A stretch of DNA of 64,000 bases from contig NZ_WJFC01000033.1 in the NCBI RefSeq assembly GCF_009725235.1, forward strand, positions 1 to 64,000, read 5' to 3'. This document shows, piece after piece, positions 26,873 to 36,599 of this stretch (position 1 is the first letter of the stretch; every line of letters starts with the position of its first letter). Source of the DNA: Scytonema sp. UIC 10036 (lineage in GTDB: Bacteria > Cyanobacteriota > Cyanobacteriia > Cyanobacteriales > Nostocaceae). The notes beneath the pieces were generated by a model that had not been told where the DNA came from, did not search any database, and saw nothing but the letters and a program-made list of their open reading frames with translations. Made by a program: the position numbers and the translations under genes.

Positions 26873-28207
26873 TTATAATAAAAATCTTATGATTTTTTCT
26901 ATCAAACTTAGGCTTTCGTTCTTTACCAAATCCTGTTTTTCTTCTTCCAAATCCTGTTTTTCTTCTTCCAACCCCTGTTTTTCTTGCAAAGAGTCGCGTT
27001 GCACATCTTTGGTAACAGGTTGAGGTACATCCTTTAGATCGGTTTCGTCATCAATTTCAGATATAAAAGTATGACCAACTTCTTGTAAAGCTTTGACTGA
27101 AAAAATTTTGAGACCAGCGTACTTTTTAATTTCTTCTCTAAACGCTTTCCTTAAAAAGTCTTCAACTGCCTCTCTACCCTTTCCATAGATATGTGATTTA
27201 GCCAGTTTTTCAAAAACTGATGTGTATGTTAGTCCTATGACTGTAACATATGTTGCTGCTACTGCCCCTGAAATAGTATTCGAGGGAGGAAAAAAAACAC
27301 TCAATAAATCTATTGTACTAGTCAGCAAGATGCCACTTAGTGATGAGATTGTGAGAGTTCCGACAGACTCTAGAAATTGTCTTAAATCAGCATATCCATA
27401 TATGGCAGCAATTCTACGAGACAGAGTACTCAGCGATGCTATAGCTGCTACTGGAGTTGAGAATGGAATTGGAATAAATCCCGAAGCAAAGCAAGCTCCT
27501 GCTGAAGCTGCAACGTACTTCCAGGCAAGTTCTCTTTTCGCTTTGAGGTCAACAACCTGCGCTATAGTTATTGCCTCTGAATATATTTCTGGCAGCAACG
27601 CTATTGTTTTATCCACTAGCTCTCTCAAACCAAAAGGTTGGACGATAGGCTTACCATTAATTCGTAGAGGGTATGCTGCTGTTTTGATGACAAAGTAAAC
27701 TTTCTTCAGTTCAAAACTCTCAAGAAAGCGTTCAATACCTTCAATTTCACTTCGTCTTGCTCGGTCACATTGCGAGAGAACAATTATAACAGGGACTTGT
27801 TGCTCCGTCAGCTTGGTGATGATCTCCCTTTCAAAGTACTCAACCCGTGCTGATGCAGCATTAATCACGTACCAGACAAGATGAATCTGTTTTTCGAGTC
27901 CCTGCGCCTTTTTTTGTTCTAAGAACTGAAATACACGATTAACCCACTCACGTTCCTTAGTTGCTTCATACCCTGGAGAATCATACAGTACAACAGGAAA
28001 ATACTCCTCGCTGTTTGCTGGATATCGAGCAAAACTTTGAGTGACAGGTAAGCCTGCACCAGTTGGAGCTAAAGCAGTGCCAAAAACCGCATTAATTAAT
28101 GAACTTTTACCTACTCCAGTTCTGCCGATAATAGCAATGTTGGGAACTGCCACACTGCGAACTACTTCTTTAAGTTCCTCCTCTATTGTAGGTTCTTGAA
28201 TTGACAT
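26873..28207 (-). CDS. Era-like GTPase with hydrophobic C-terminal region
   Basis: 444 aa. Dynamin/Era-type G domain: G1 GRTGVGKSSLI near 29, G3 DSPGYE, and a G4-like IVLSQCDRARR where the usual NKxD is SQCD. A hydrophobic region (about 225-345) similar to the membrane-linked YcjF/DUF697 part follows. The tail has three near-identical EEEKQDL units encoded by direct repeats at 26926-26985. It may act at a membrane; the task is unknown. A shortened paralogue follows upstream on the same strand, so a duplication has occurred here. Confidence 0.8.
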   Translation of the reverse strand: MSIQEPTIEEELKEVVRSVAVPNIAIIGRTGVGKSSLINAVFGTALAPTGAGLPVTQSFARYPANSEEYFPVVLYDSPGYEATKEREWVNRVFQFLEQKKAQGLEKQIHLVWYVINAASARVEYFEREIITKLTEQQVPVIIVLSQCDRARRSEIEGIERFLESFELKKVYFVIKTAAYPLRINGKPIVQPFGLRELVDKTIALLPEIYSEAITIAQVVDLKAKRELAWKYVAASAGACFASGFIPIPFSTPVAAIASLSTLSRRIAAIYGYADLRQFLESVGTLTISSLSGILLTSTIDLLSVFFPPSNTISGAVAATYVTVIGLTYTSVFEKLAKSHIYGKGREAVEDFLRKAFREEIKKYAGLKIFSVKALQEVGHTFISEIDDETDLKDVPQPVTKDVQRDSLQEKQGLEEEKQDLEEEKQDLVKNESLSLIEKIIRFLL

Positions 28208-28268
28208 ATTTTTTTTACAAAAATAAAATTTCCAATGGCAATCTTAAGAATGTTTCAATATCAAATTT

Positions 28269-28768
28269 TTACTCCTCAATGAAACTTTCTCCTATTACAG
28301 CCAGAGCTTCTCGAGAGGGAATACTCTTGGAGGCATGTCTAGCGAATTCCTTTTTGAAATTTTCTTTGAGGAAATTTTCTACTGCTTCTTTTCCATCCCC
28401 ATGTATATTGACTTTAACCAAATTTTCAAAAACAGAAGCATATGTTAGGCCTATTGCTGTGACGTAACTAGCTGCGATCGTTCCTGTTAGCGGAGCAGCA
28501 GGTGGGAAGAAAGTACCCACCAAGTCTAAAATTCCACTAAGAACAATATTATTTAATGTTGTCACAGTGAAATTACTAAGTCTTGAGTTATTGGTAACCC
28601 ACTGCCAGTTTGAGGTGCTCCATCTTGCTCATCCTCTATTCCAAAAATTTTTTTTATTAAAGTACTTTTTCCCGTTCCTGTTCTACCTAATACAGCAATA
28701 TTAGGACTTTCCAGTTCTTTAATTTTTTCTTTTAACTCTTCAGTAATTTTCTTTTCTTGATTAGACAT
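28269..28768 (-). pseudogene. internally deleted paralogue of the GTPase
   Basis: The N-terminal part (start 28768) reads SPNIAVLGRTGTGKSTLIKK, a G1 motif close to that of the neighbour, and then stops at 28562 right after the expected GLPITQ segment. An overlapping frame (GTG at 28565, sharing GTGA with that stop) continues with GILDLVGTFFPPAAPLTGTI and ASVFENLVKVNIHGDGKEAVE, which match residues about 300-400 of the neighbour. About 190 codons, including G3 to G5, are missing, so it cannot work as a GTPase. Confidence 0.75.
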
Positions 28769-29008
28769 TTGACTATTTTGTAAAATGTTATATATTATAA
28801 CATTAAAATTATATCACAAATATTTTAGTTGCCAAAGTCTTAGTAGTCTGCTACTTTAATTCTTTTGGGTTAAGTTCGTCAGAATCCTGACTTTGCAAAA
28901 AGTGTCGGGGAGGTTGCATTATACCAAAATTAATGTGGTAGTCTAATAGACCAACAAAACCTGTTTTTCTAAAAATATAGATCGAGAGACAACAAGGGGA
29001 GTAATAAC

Positions 29009-29037
29009 TTTAGAACCTTGATAATCAAGGTTCTAAA
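29009..29037 (-). terminator. perfect 13-bp stem hairpin after cdsA
   Basis: TTTAGAACCTTGA and TCAAGGTTCTAAA arms with a three-base loop, 15 bases beyond the cdsA stop. On the minus strand it is followed by a short T-poor run, but the stem alone makes a strong stop candidate. Confidence 0.65.
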
Positions 29038-29051
29038 TGATTCATGGTAAC

Positions 29052-29939
29052 TTAATGATTTGTTAACAATGGCAACAGAAGTGTCACGAAATAATACACT
29101 AGAGGAGCCGTAAAAATATAACTATCGGTACGATCCAAAATACCTCCGTGACCGGGAATTAACTGCCCGGAATCTTTAACTCCAGCATCGCGCTTCAGCA
29201 TAGATTCCGTGAGATCCCCTAAAAGTCCGGCTATCCCAATTAACAAACCTATGGCTACACCTGTGAAAGGAAACTTCGTCCACTTCAGGTAGTAAGATCC
29301 TAAAAGGGCAATGACAACGCTAGCAAACACACCAAAAACTGCACCTTCAACAGTTTTTCTGGGGCTAATCTCAGATAAAGGGGTTTTTCCAAAAAATTTA
29401 CCCACAACATAAGCACCAATGTCAGATGCCCAAATACATAAAAAAGTGAGTAATGTTGCTGTCAAACCTTGCGGAAGTAAGCTGAAATCTCCCTGATGCA
29501 CAATATCTAATAATTCCGATAAGTAATCACTTGTCGGTAGATTGGTAGTGCCCGTGTTGTCAAGCGATCGCAATCGCACCCAGTAACTTGGTAAATACCC
29601 AGTATAAAATAAACCCAAAATAGAAGCTGAAATGTCCGCAATTGTCGCCATTTTAGGCTGAAACAGCAAGTAAAAACAAATAAAAGTTCCCGCTACGGGC
29701 ATGACGGCATCTGCTAAATTACCATCTATAGTACAAATGACCAACAAGACTTGACTAACAACGATGGTGGTTTTGGCAGCAGGAGCCATTCCTTTGGCTA
29801 GCACTAGATCGAAATATTCCCGTTGACCTAAAAAAATGATGACCGCAAACAAGACGGTGAAGTACCATCCACCTAAAAGGGTGGCACTCATCGCCAAAGC
29901 TATTGCAATAATTCCGCTAATAATACGAGACCAAGGCAT
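29052..29939 (-). CDS. cdsA: phosphatidate cytidylyltransferase
   Basis: 295 aa inner-membrane enzyme with about eight membrane segments. It makes CDP-diacylglycerol from phosphatidate and CTP for phospholipid synthesis. The family signature is present near the C-terminus: SMLKRDAGVKDSG, then PGHGGILDRTDS with the catalytic Asp residues. Start at 29939 is ATG and gives the normal short N-terminus. Confidence 0.93.
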   Translation of the reverse strand: MPWSRIISGIIAIALAMSATLLGGWYFTVLFAVIIFLGQREYFDLVLAKGMAPAAKTTIVVSQVLLVICTIDGNLADAVMPVAGTFICFYLLFQPKMATIADISASILGLFYTGYLPSYWVRLRSLDNTGTTNLPTSDYLSELLDIVHQGDFSLLPQGLTATLLTFLCIWASDIGAYVVGKFFGKTPLSEISPRKTVEGAVFGVFASVVIALLGSYYLKWTKFPFTGVAIGLLIGIAGLLGDLTESMLKRDAGVKDSGQLIPGHGGILDRTDSYIFTAPLVYYFVTLLLPLLTNH

Positions 29940-29942
29940 AGA

Positions 29943-30018
29943 TAAAAAATTATGAATTATGAATTATGAATGCTGAATCATGAATTCATAATTTATAATT
30001 CATCATTCATCATTCAGT
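29943..30018. repeat. tandem ATTATGA/TCATAAT repeat
   Basis: Repeats of AATTATG and their complements form a hairpin in the gap between cbiT and cdsA. Confidence 0.65.
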
Positions 30019-30019
30019 T

Positions 30020-30622
30020 CTAATCTAGTTTCTCACCACTTAGGATAAAAATGGGGTTGACAGCAGTAAAAGTCTGTGAAGAACCTCTCGTTTCCAATCG
30101 GGTCACAGAGGATTGAACAACTTCGACATTTCTCGCTTGTAATTGAGAAAGGCTTTGAGAAATAGAATACAGGCTTTCTAGATTGGCTGCTGTGGCAACA
30201 ACTCGGCCTGATGGTAGCAAATGTTGCCATGCAGTTTGCATGATTTCTTGGATGGGACGACCTCCTTCAATACAGACGCGGTCAGGAGCAACATTGATAT
30301 CGTGCAAGCACTCCGGAGCATTGCCTTCAATGACTTTGACATTCTTAACTTCAAAGCGATCGCAGTTGTGTCGAATCAGATTTGCTACATCTTCATCGCG
30401 TTCTACAGCAATAATTTGCCCGTTAGGAGAGAGCAAGCCTGCTTCTACTGGAATCGTACCCGTGCCCGCACCAATATCCCATAAAACTGTATCCGGTTTG
30501 AGTCTTAATTGGGAAAGTAATAGCAGCCGAATTTCTCGCTTGCTTAAAGGAATACCCGGCAAACGCTCAAACAATTCATCTGGAATACCAGGAGTGATGT
30601 AAGGCCAAAGTTGGGAGGGCAT
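30020..30622 (-). CDS. cbiT: precorrin/cobalt-precorrin-6Y C15-methyltransferase (decarboxylating), CbiT
   Basis: 200 aa. Starts LWPYITPGIPDELFERLPGI and PLSKREIRLLLLSQL, typical of CbiT; SAM-binding motif I is LWDIGAGTGTIPVE. CbiT methylates C15 and decarboxylates the acetate side chain in cobalamin synthesis. Cyanobacteria often keep CbiE and CbiT as separate genes; CbiE is not in the window. No cobalamin riboswitch is visible upstream. Confidence 0.88.
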   Translation of the reverse strand: MPSQLWPYITPGIPDELFERLPGIPLSKREIRLLLLSQLRLKPDTVLWDIGAGTGTIPVEAGLLSPNGQIIAVERDEDVANLIRHNCDRFEVKNVKVIEGNAPECLHDINVAPDRVCIEGGRPIQEIMQTAWQHLLPSGRVVATAANLESLYSISQSLSQLQARNVEVVQSSVTRLETRGSSQTFTAVNPIFILSGEKLD

Positions 30623-30722
30623 TTTTCAAGTCAAAGTATCGCTATAGTAAGGATAGTCAGTTTGCCTAACTCAGGTAAAGAAAATTAATACAAAAAATTT
30701 CTTTAAACTATAAGTCACCATA

Positions 30723-32267
30723 ATGAACGGTCAGGTATTGGGCGATCGATATGAAGTACAGCAGCTTATGGGTAAAAAAGCTGGGCGGCGAACGCTGTTG
30801 GCTAGAGATTTACTGACAGGAGAGTTAGTCATCGTTAAACTGCTGTCTTTTAACAGTGATTTTGAGTGGGACGATCTCAAGCTGTTTGAGCGGGAAGCCG
30901 AAACCCTAAAAACCTTATCACATCCCTCAATTCCTTGCTATTTAGATTATTTTGAGGTAGATTTACCCACTATAAAAGGGTTTGCTCTCGTCCAAACCTA
31001 TATCCCAGCACAATCTTTGGAGAAGTATATAAAAGCTGGTCGTACTTTTACGGAAAACGAAGTTAAACAAATAGCTAAAGCTCTATTAGAAATTCTTATT
31101 TATCTACACGCTCGCAAGCCTCCTACCATTCATCGCGATATTAAGCCCAGTAACATTTTGTTGACAAATCGTTCGGGAAACAGTGTAGGACAGTTATATG
31201 TAGTTGATTTTGGCTCGGTGCAAACGGCGGCGGTAGGAGAAGAGGGAACAAGAACTGTTGTCGGTACTTACGGCTATATGCCTCCAGAACAGTTTGGCGG
31301 ACGCACGGTTCCTGCTTCCGATCTCTACAGTTTGGGAGCTACCTTAATTTACTTAGTCACAGGGTCTCATCCAGCAGATTTACCTCAAAAAGACTTGCGA
31401 ATTCAATTTGAACAAGCAGCAACCCTCAGTCCAAGTTTAACAAAATGGTTGGCGCTTCTGATTCAACCAAGTTTAGACAAACGCTTGAGTTCCGCACCAG
31501 AAGCACTTGCTGCTTTAGAACATCCACAGCTTTTACATCAGTCACAACCAACAGAAGTATCCTTTATAGAGTGGATTAAAGAGCATTGGTATTGGGATGG
31601 CAATAATTGGGTCAGCAAAACACAACAACAAGCAACAAAAACAGATCGGCTAAAGTTAAATAAAAGTGATGACAGCGAATACAGTATTTCTCCACTCGGA
31701 CAAATTTCTCAACCAGCAAATAGCAAAATTAACTTGAAGAAAGATGAGAATTGTTTGGAAATTCTTGTCCCTCCAATCGGGTTTCAGCCATCAATGATTT
31801 TCATGGCTTTGTTTGCGATCGCCTGGAATTCATTTATTCTTTTTTGGACAATTGCCGCCCTGTTTCTTCCTTTCCCCATTAATATACCTTCTGTTGTGTT
31901 CTCACTTCCTTTCTGGGGTGCTGGGCTTCAGATGATGTCGTCTGTTCTATTTCCTTTATTAAGACGCAGCAGCCTGAAGTTAAATCGGTTTTCAATCTGC
32001 TTTACCTGGGAATTGTTAGGATTTAAATACAATCGCATACCTCCTGCAGCAACACGAGATATTACCAAAGTAGTGTATACTCCAAAAACCTATACAAACG
32101 ACTTTCAAGGTAATAGAATAGAAATCCCACCAAAACTGACTATTTGGGCAGGAGTGCATGAGTATCAACTTGGTGGAAGAAAAGGTTTGATTCATTCCGA
32201 ACCTGAAATTGAATGGTTAGCATATGAATTAAGTAATTGGTTGGATTTGCCTCTAACTCGCGAATGA
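30723..32267 (+). CDS. Ser/Thr protein kinase
   Basis: 514 aa. Kinase domain at about 10-265 with K39 (VIVKLL), the catalytic loop HRDIKPSN (D139) and DFGS (D162). The glycine loop is weak (LMGKKAGRR). A GTRTVVGTYGYMPPEQFGG activation segment follows. After a linker, two membrane segments (about 355-420) and a small soluble end (IEIPPKLTIWAGVHEYQ). The stop overlaps the start of the phytochrome kinase (ATGA), so the two are likely co-translated, a Ser/Thr kinase joined with a light-sensing His kinase. Confidence 0.88.
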   Translation: MNGQVLGDRYEVQQLMGKKAGRRTLLARDLLTGELVIVKLLSFNSDFEWDDLKLFEREAETLKTLSHPSIPCYLDYFEVDLPTIKGFALVQTYIPAQSLEKYIKAGRTFTENEVKQIAKALLEILIYLHARKPPTIHRDIKPSNILLTNRSGNSVGQLYVVDFGSVQTAAVGEEGTRTVVGTYGYMPPEQFGGRTVPASDLYSLGATLIYLVTGSHPADLPQKDLRIQFEQAATLSPSLTKWLALLIQPSLDKRLSSAPEALAALEHPQLLHQSQPTEVSFIEWIKEHWYWDGNNWVSKTQQQATKTDRLKLNKSDDSEYSISPLGQISQPANSKINLKKDENCLEILVPPIGFQPSMIFMALFAIAWNSFILFWTIAALFLPFPINIPSVVFSLPFWGAGLQMMSSVLFPLLRRSSLKLNRFSICFTWELLGFKYNRIPPAATRDITKVVYTPKTYTNDFQGNRIEIPPKLTIWAGVHEYQLGGRKGLIHSEPEIEWLAYELSNWLDLPLTRE

Positions 32268-34477
32268 CGAACTACGAACAACTTCATATTCCTGGTTCAA
32301 TTCAACCTCATGGTGTTTTGCTGGCATTAAGTCCTCAGCTAGAAATTTTACAAGTTAGCAATAATACTCAAGAACACTTAGGTCAAAAGCCAGAAGATTT
32401 ACTCAGTCAACCCCTGAGCACTTTACTTAACGCAACACAACTCGAAAGTATCAAAAAATTCCTGCAACAACAGGAAGGTACGGTGAATTCCTTTAAACTG
32501 TCAATTCTCACAGATGAAGGAGAAAAGTACTTTGACGGCATTATTAACTTTACGGAACAGATGTGGATTCTTGAGCTAGAACCCACTGACTCTCTCACGC
32601 AAATGAGTTTTTTGAGCTTCCATGCTTTGACAAGTGGGGCGATTTCCAAGATGCAAAAAACATCGAACCTCATAGATTTTGTGCAATTAGTAGCATCAGA
32701 AATCCGAAAAATTACAGAGTTTGACCGAGTGATGGTCTATCAGTTTGACTCATCGGGAGCGGGGATCGTTATCGCCGAAGATAAACGAGAGGATTTATTA
32801 CCTCTCATCGGGCTGCGTTATCCCGCAACAGATATTCCTACCGAGGCAAAAGCATTATACACGCGCAATTCGCTCCGATTTATTCCCAATTTTGGTGCTC
32901 AACCCGTCAGTCTTATCCCGGTTAACAACCCCCAAACACAACAGCCATTGGATTTAAGCTGCGCTGTACTGAGAAGCGTACACCCTTGTTGTGTTGAATA
33001 CCATCAAAATATGCGTGTATCAGCCATGCTTGTTGTACCGCTTATTCGCGAACAAACACTTTGGGGGTTAATCTCCTGTCATCACCAAACTGTAAAATAT
33101 TTGACTTGGGAAGTCAGGAAAATTTGTGAGTTTTTAGGACAAATTGTGTCATCAGAGTTAGTCCATAAAGTAAGCCAGTCAGAGTTTGACTATGAGGTAA
33201 AGCTTAAATCATTACAAACTGAATTTATAGAATCCATTTCCCAAGCAGATAATTTTAGAGAAGCACTTATCTCTCCCGAACCTCGCTTGCTAGATTTAGT
33301 TGATGCAAAAGGCTCTGCAGTTTGTTTGGATAATGACATCACTCTTGTGGGAACAACTCCCAGTATTGAGGACGTTCGCACTCTCATTGAATGGTCAGAT
33401 ACTCAAATTAGCGACAATTTGTTTTCCACCAATTCTCTACCACAGCTTTGTCCAGAGGCGCGTGCCTTTAAAGAGACTGCTAGTGGTTTGCTGCTCTTAC
33501 GGATTTCCAAAGTGCGGCGCTATTACATTCTTTGGTTTCGTCCAGAGGTGATTCAAACAGTGACTTGGGCGGGTAATCCAAATGGATCGGTCAAGCTCGA
33601 TCCTAATGGCGGCGTGACTCTTTCGCCTCGAAAATCTTTTGAAAAATGGCTTGAAACAGTTCGATTGACTTCCTTACCTTGGAAATCATGCGAACTTGAT
33701 AGCGCTCTTGCTCTCAGAAATGCGATAGTGGGGATCGTGATTTCCAAAGCAGATGAATTAGCTAAAATCAACCGTGAGTTGGAGCAAAGTAATCGAGAGC
33801 TAGCATCTTTTGCCTATGCTGCATCCCACGATTTAAAAGAACCTCTGCGGGGGATTTATAACTACTCAAATGTTTTACTGGAAGATTACGCTCACATCCT
33901 TGATGAGGATGGAATTGACTATTTGCAAACAGTGGTCTTTTTATCTCAGAGGATGGAAAGTCTAATTAATGCTTTGTTACGTCTGTCTCTGTTAGGTCAA
34001 GCGGAACTTCAGCGACAACCAACAAATCTCAACGAATTGCTCGAGCAAGCGATCGGTGTTTTTTATGCAAGCTATCCCCAAGCTAAACTTGAGATTCGCA
34101 CAACTAAAGATTTGCCGACAATTGAATGCGATCCGGTTCTTGTTGGTGAAGTTTTTAGTAACTTGATTGTTAATGCTTTCAAATATAATGATAAAGCAGA
34201 AAAATGGCTTGAAATTGGTTTTGTGGTAGACAAGGTAGACAAGGTAGACAAGGTAGACAAGGTAGACAAGGTAGACAAGGTAGACAAGGTAGACAAGGTA
34301 GACAAGGTAGACAAGGTAGACAAGGTAGACAAGGTAGACAAGGTAGACAAGGTAGACAAGGTAGACAAGGTAGACAAGGTAGACAAGGTAGACAAGGGAG
34401 ACAAGGGAGACAAGGAAGACAAGGAAGACAAGGAAGACAAGGGAGAGGTGTTTGTAAATCATTTAGGACTGCTATAG
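32264..34477 (+). pseudogene. phytochrome-type histidine kinase cut in its ATPase domain by a minisatellite
   Basis: From ATG 32264: PAS (HIPGSIQPHGVLLAL), GAF (YPATDIPTEA; Cys-242 in HPCCVEY), PHY (about 300-500), HisKA (H522 in ASHDLKEPLRG) and the start of the HATPase with its N box (FSNLIVNAFKYND). At 34226 a run of VDK codons from 9-base repeats replaces the rest, so the G1 and G2 boxes that bind ATP are missing and the frame ends in a repeat element. A sensor half remains intact but the kinase should be dead. The bilin Cys is followed by Cys rather than the conserved His. The upstream start at 32237 is less likely, because the ATGA overlap with the kinase gene favours 32264. Confidence 0.85.
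34226..34476. mobile_element. minisatellite element copy 1 (5' end missing)
   Basis: Twenty-four units of 9 bases: 19 GTAGACAAG, two GGAGACAAG and three GAAGACAAG (34226-34441). They are followed by GGAGAGGTGTTTG, AAATCATT and the end TAGGACTGCTATA (34464-34476). The same flank ends the copy at 41005-41156. No left TATAGCA end is seen here, so this copy is truncated or was copied in by recombination. Confidence 0.8.
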
Positions 34478-34495
34478 AATCACAAGAATTATGAA

Positions 34496-35449
34496 CTAAA
34501 TCACAAATTTTTCTGTAACGCTATCGTCTTCGTAACTGATTCTCAAACTAAATTTATCTCCCACATTTCCCCGAAATCTAAGTTGCAACCAGTTACTTGC
34601 TTTTGCTTGTTTCACAAGTTGAGGAACTGGGTTATCTTCATCATCTAGTAATTCCATCTTGACTCCATTTAGTAAAAATATTGATTCGCTAGCTGGATAA
34701 AGTCGTAAGAGAATTTCAACTTCATCCTGACTTAATCGAATTTGATGAATAATGAGAAGCACTGGTTCAGAAAGATGCATTAAGCGAATGATTTTTGCAC
34801 CACCGACTTCTTCTTGTCCTGTGACATTCACCGGAGAAATATCTCTTGCTGTTGCAACAGATAATTCCCATTCATTATTGAATAAACCTTCAAACCATTG
34901 ACTCAATTTAATTAAGCGATCGCTAACCTTAGTGACAGTGTCTTTAACCAAATTTGCTGAGGCTCTTGAAGAAACTTCAACAGGTAATTTTTGTAGATAA
35001 CCTAAAAAATATTGTAGGGGCTTTAAGCGAGTGAGAGGTAATTTTTCGTTTTGAACAGATTCAACAAAACCTAATATTCTTGCTTGTCTATCATCCTCAT
35101 CAATTTCTATGACCATGTAACCAATGCGTTCCGATAAAACTTCTGCTGGAATGTCACAATATTCTTGTTTGGGAAGTACGGGACGACACTCTAGTAAACC
35201 CTTACCTTTAATATATAGGCTGGCGGTATTCATTAATGATGCTAGAACGCTATCCAACCCATAACTTTTTTCTAATTCTGTGTCTATTTCCATACACTGA
35301 AAGTAAAAATCAACTGCCAATATAGCCAAAGTATTAAGATAAATTTCACGACTTTTTTGTAAATTTCGCTGTCCTTGGCTTGATTTTTCTGAGATTTTAA
35401 TCATTTTTCCGTTTAGAGGAATTGTAAAAGCCAATTGATTGGAATTCAT
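34496..35449 (-). CDS. DUF1822 family protein
   Basis: 317 aa, cytoplasmic, without membrane segments. Typical DUF1822 features are the central GYMVIEIDEDDRQARILGFV and the C-terminal NWLQLRFRGNVGDKFSLRI. DUF1822 proteins occur beside ECF-like sigma factors in cyanobacteria. It follows the sigma factor gene by 25 bases on the same strand, so it likely works with it, perhaps as a regulator or target; inferred from layout. Confidence 0.8.
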   Translation of the reverse strand: MNSNQLAFTIPLNGKMIKISEKSSQGQRNLQKSREIYLNTLAILAVDFYFQCMEIDTELEKSYGLDSVLASLMNTASLYIKGKGLLECRPVLPKQEYCDIPAEVLSERIGYMVIEIDEDDRQARILGFVESVQNEKLPLTRLKPLQYFLGYLQKLPVEVSSRASANLVKDTVTKVSDRLIKLSQWFEGLFNNEWELSVATARDISPVNVTGQEEVGGAKIIRLMHLSEPVLLIIHQIRLSQDEVEILLRLYPASESIFLLNGVKMELLDDEDNPVPQLVKQAKASNWLQLRFRGNVGDKFSLRISYEDDSVTEKFVI

Positions 35450-35474
35450 CGCTCGTTTTCTCCCTATGTCTCAT

Positions 35475-36356
35475 TTATTCACAAAGATGCTTTTTAAAGT
35501 AAGGAGCAAACTTTTCACAACACCTTCTATAAAATGTGTAAACAGGTCCGTGGGTTGCTCCTAAATCTAATTCTTGAACAATTTCCTTCCAAGATTTATC
35601 TTCTTCACCTCTTTTCAGTAAAATGGTTTGAAAACTTGCTTTCGGATTATTTTTGAACAACGTATTTGCTAATAATCCTTCTGGATCTTCTTTAATAAAA
35701 GCTATCAATTTTTCAGATGGTAGAGGATTGTTTAGATTTGGAGGACAATAACCATCGAGAATGTTCTTATCAGATTCAGTACTCTCTTTATACTCTCTGT
35801 CTTTATATATAGACGTCACCTGTCCTTTCCAATTTAACCAGTGAAAGCTATTGATTTTTTTTCTCTTTAAAATAAAGACGACCCAACTCATAACAGAACC
35901 TTTTTCTGGATCGTATTTCTCAATATTTTTACATATATATAACAACACATCTTGAAGCGCTTCTTCATAAATATATGATGAATTTATACTACTAGGTTTA
36001 GGCAGATATGTTTTTATCCGCTCCATTAACACAGTTATTAGTTCTGTAAGTGCATTTTGTTTTTCTAATAATGCTTGTTGTTTTTGTTCGCTGCTTAGTG
36101 AATCATTCTTAGCTTGAAGTGCTGCTGTTTGAACTCTCACAGCTAATTCTTCTAAAGAAGGCTGTGGTAGATTTTGAACCATCGCAAGATCCCCCTTATT
36201 TGTGTGTTTGCCATTGATTTTTAGTTTTTCATTTAACATTAATTTACAAAAATTTGCATAGCTATAAGTGTCGTCAAGACAATAGCTGGTAATCAACCGT
36301 TCAAAACCATGTAACCAAGCTGATTCCTCCTCTACTTCACTAGCTATGTTTTCCAC
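35475..36356 (-). CDS. sigma-70 family (ECF-like) RNA polymerase sigma factor
   Basis: 293 aa. Sigma region 2 is around EEALQDVLLYICKNIEKYDP and SVMSWVVFILKRKKIN; a weak region 4 (LLKRGEEDKSWKEIVQEL) lies near the C-terminus. About 58 residues precede the usual start (MVQNLPQPSLEELA), so a shorter form beginning near codon 59 is possible. It sits upstream of DUF1822 and divergent from the STAND ATPase; both may form one signalling unit. Confidence 0.75.
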   Translation of the reverse strand: MENIASEVEEESAWLHGFERLITSYCLDDTYSYANFCKLMLNEKLKINGKHTNKGDLAMVQNLPQPSLEELAVRVQTAALQAKNDSLSSEQKQQALLEKQNALTELITVLMERIKTYLPKPSSINSSYIYEEALQDVLLYICKNIEKYDPEKGSVMSWVVFILKRKKINSFHWLNWKGQVTSIYKDREYKESTESDKNILDGYCPPNLNNPLPSEKLIAFIKEDPEGLLANTLFKNNPKASFQTILLKRGEEDKSWKEIVQELDLGATHGPVYTFYRRCCEKFAPYFKKHLCE

Positions 36357-36402
36357 CCGTCTTTTTTGGGTTCCTATATCACCTTCCGAAATCAGGGGGT
36401 AG

Positions 36403-36432
36403 TTTTATGCATCTTGGATAAAAATTTGAATA
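36403..36432. promoter_or_regulatory. shared upstream motif, copy A
   Basis: TTTTATGCATCTT, then AAAAATTTGAATA, in the gap between the divergent sigma factor and STAND genes. A near-identical stretch with identical spacing lies at 39793-39822 before the M48 protease. It could be a promoter or operator read by the adjacent sigma factor; not proven. Confidence 0.45.
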
Positions 36433-36599
36433 AATCGTTCTAATCGTCTGTATCCTCCTTAATCCTCGGATAGCTAGAGAATATAGCTTTTTTTAGATGA
36501 AGTTGATAATATTTACAATACTTAACCTTATATATCCTTATAATAGCCTCCGAAAGCAGAGTAAGCTGGAGGATGAACAGCCAAATTATTTCTTGATGA

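Noticed and set aside
30623..30722. Cobalamin riboswitch before cbiT
   Set aside because: The gap is too short and lacks the B12 box; the gene is on the other strand side of it.
32264..32320. Bacteriophytochrome-type N-terminal bilin Cys
   Set aside because: The position before HIPGSIQPHG holds Tyr/Glu, not Cys; the GAF Cys is the likely attachment site.
33992..34462. 156-aa minus-strand frame made of LVYLVY repeats, and a 122-aa TLS-repeat frame
   Set aside because: Both arise from reading the 9-base array on the opposite strand; no start signal or conserved sequence.
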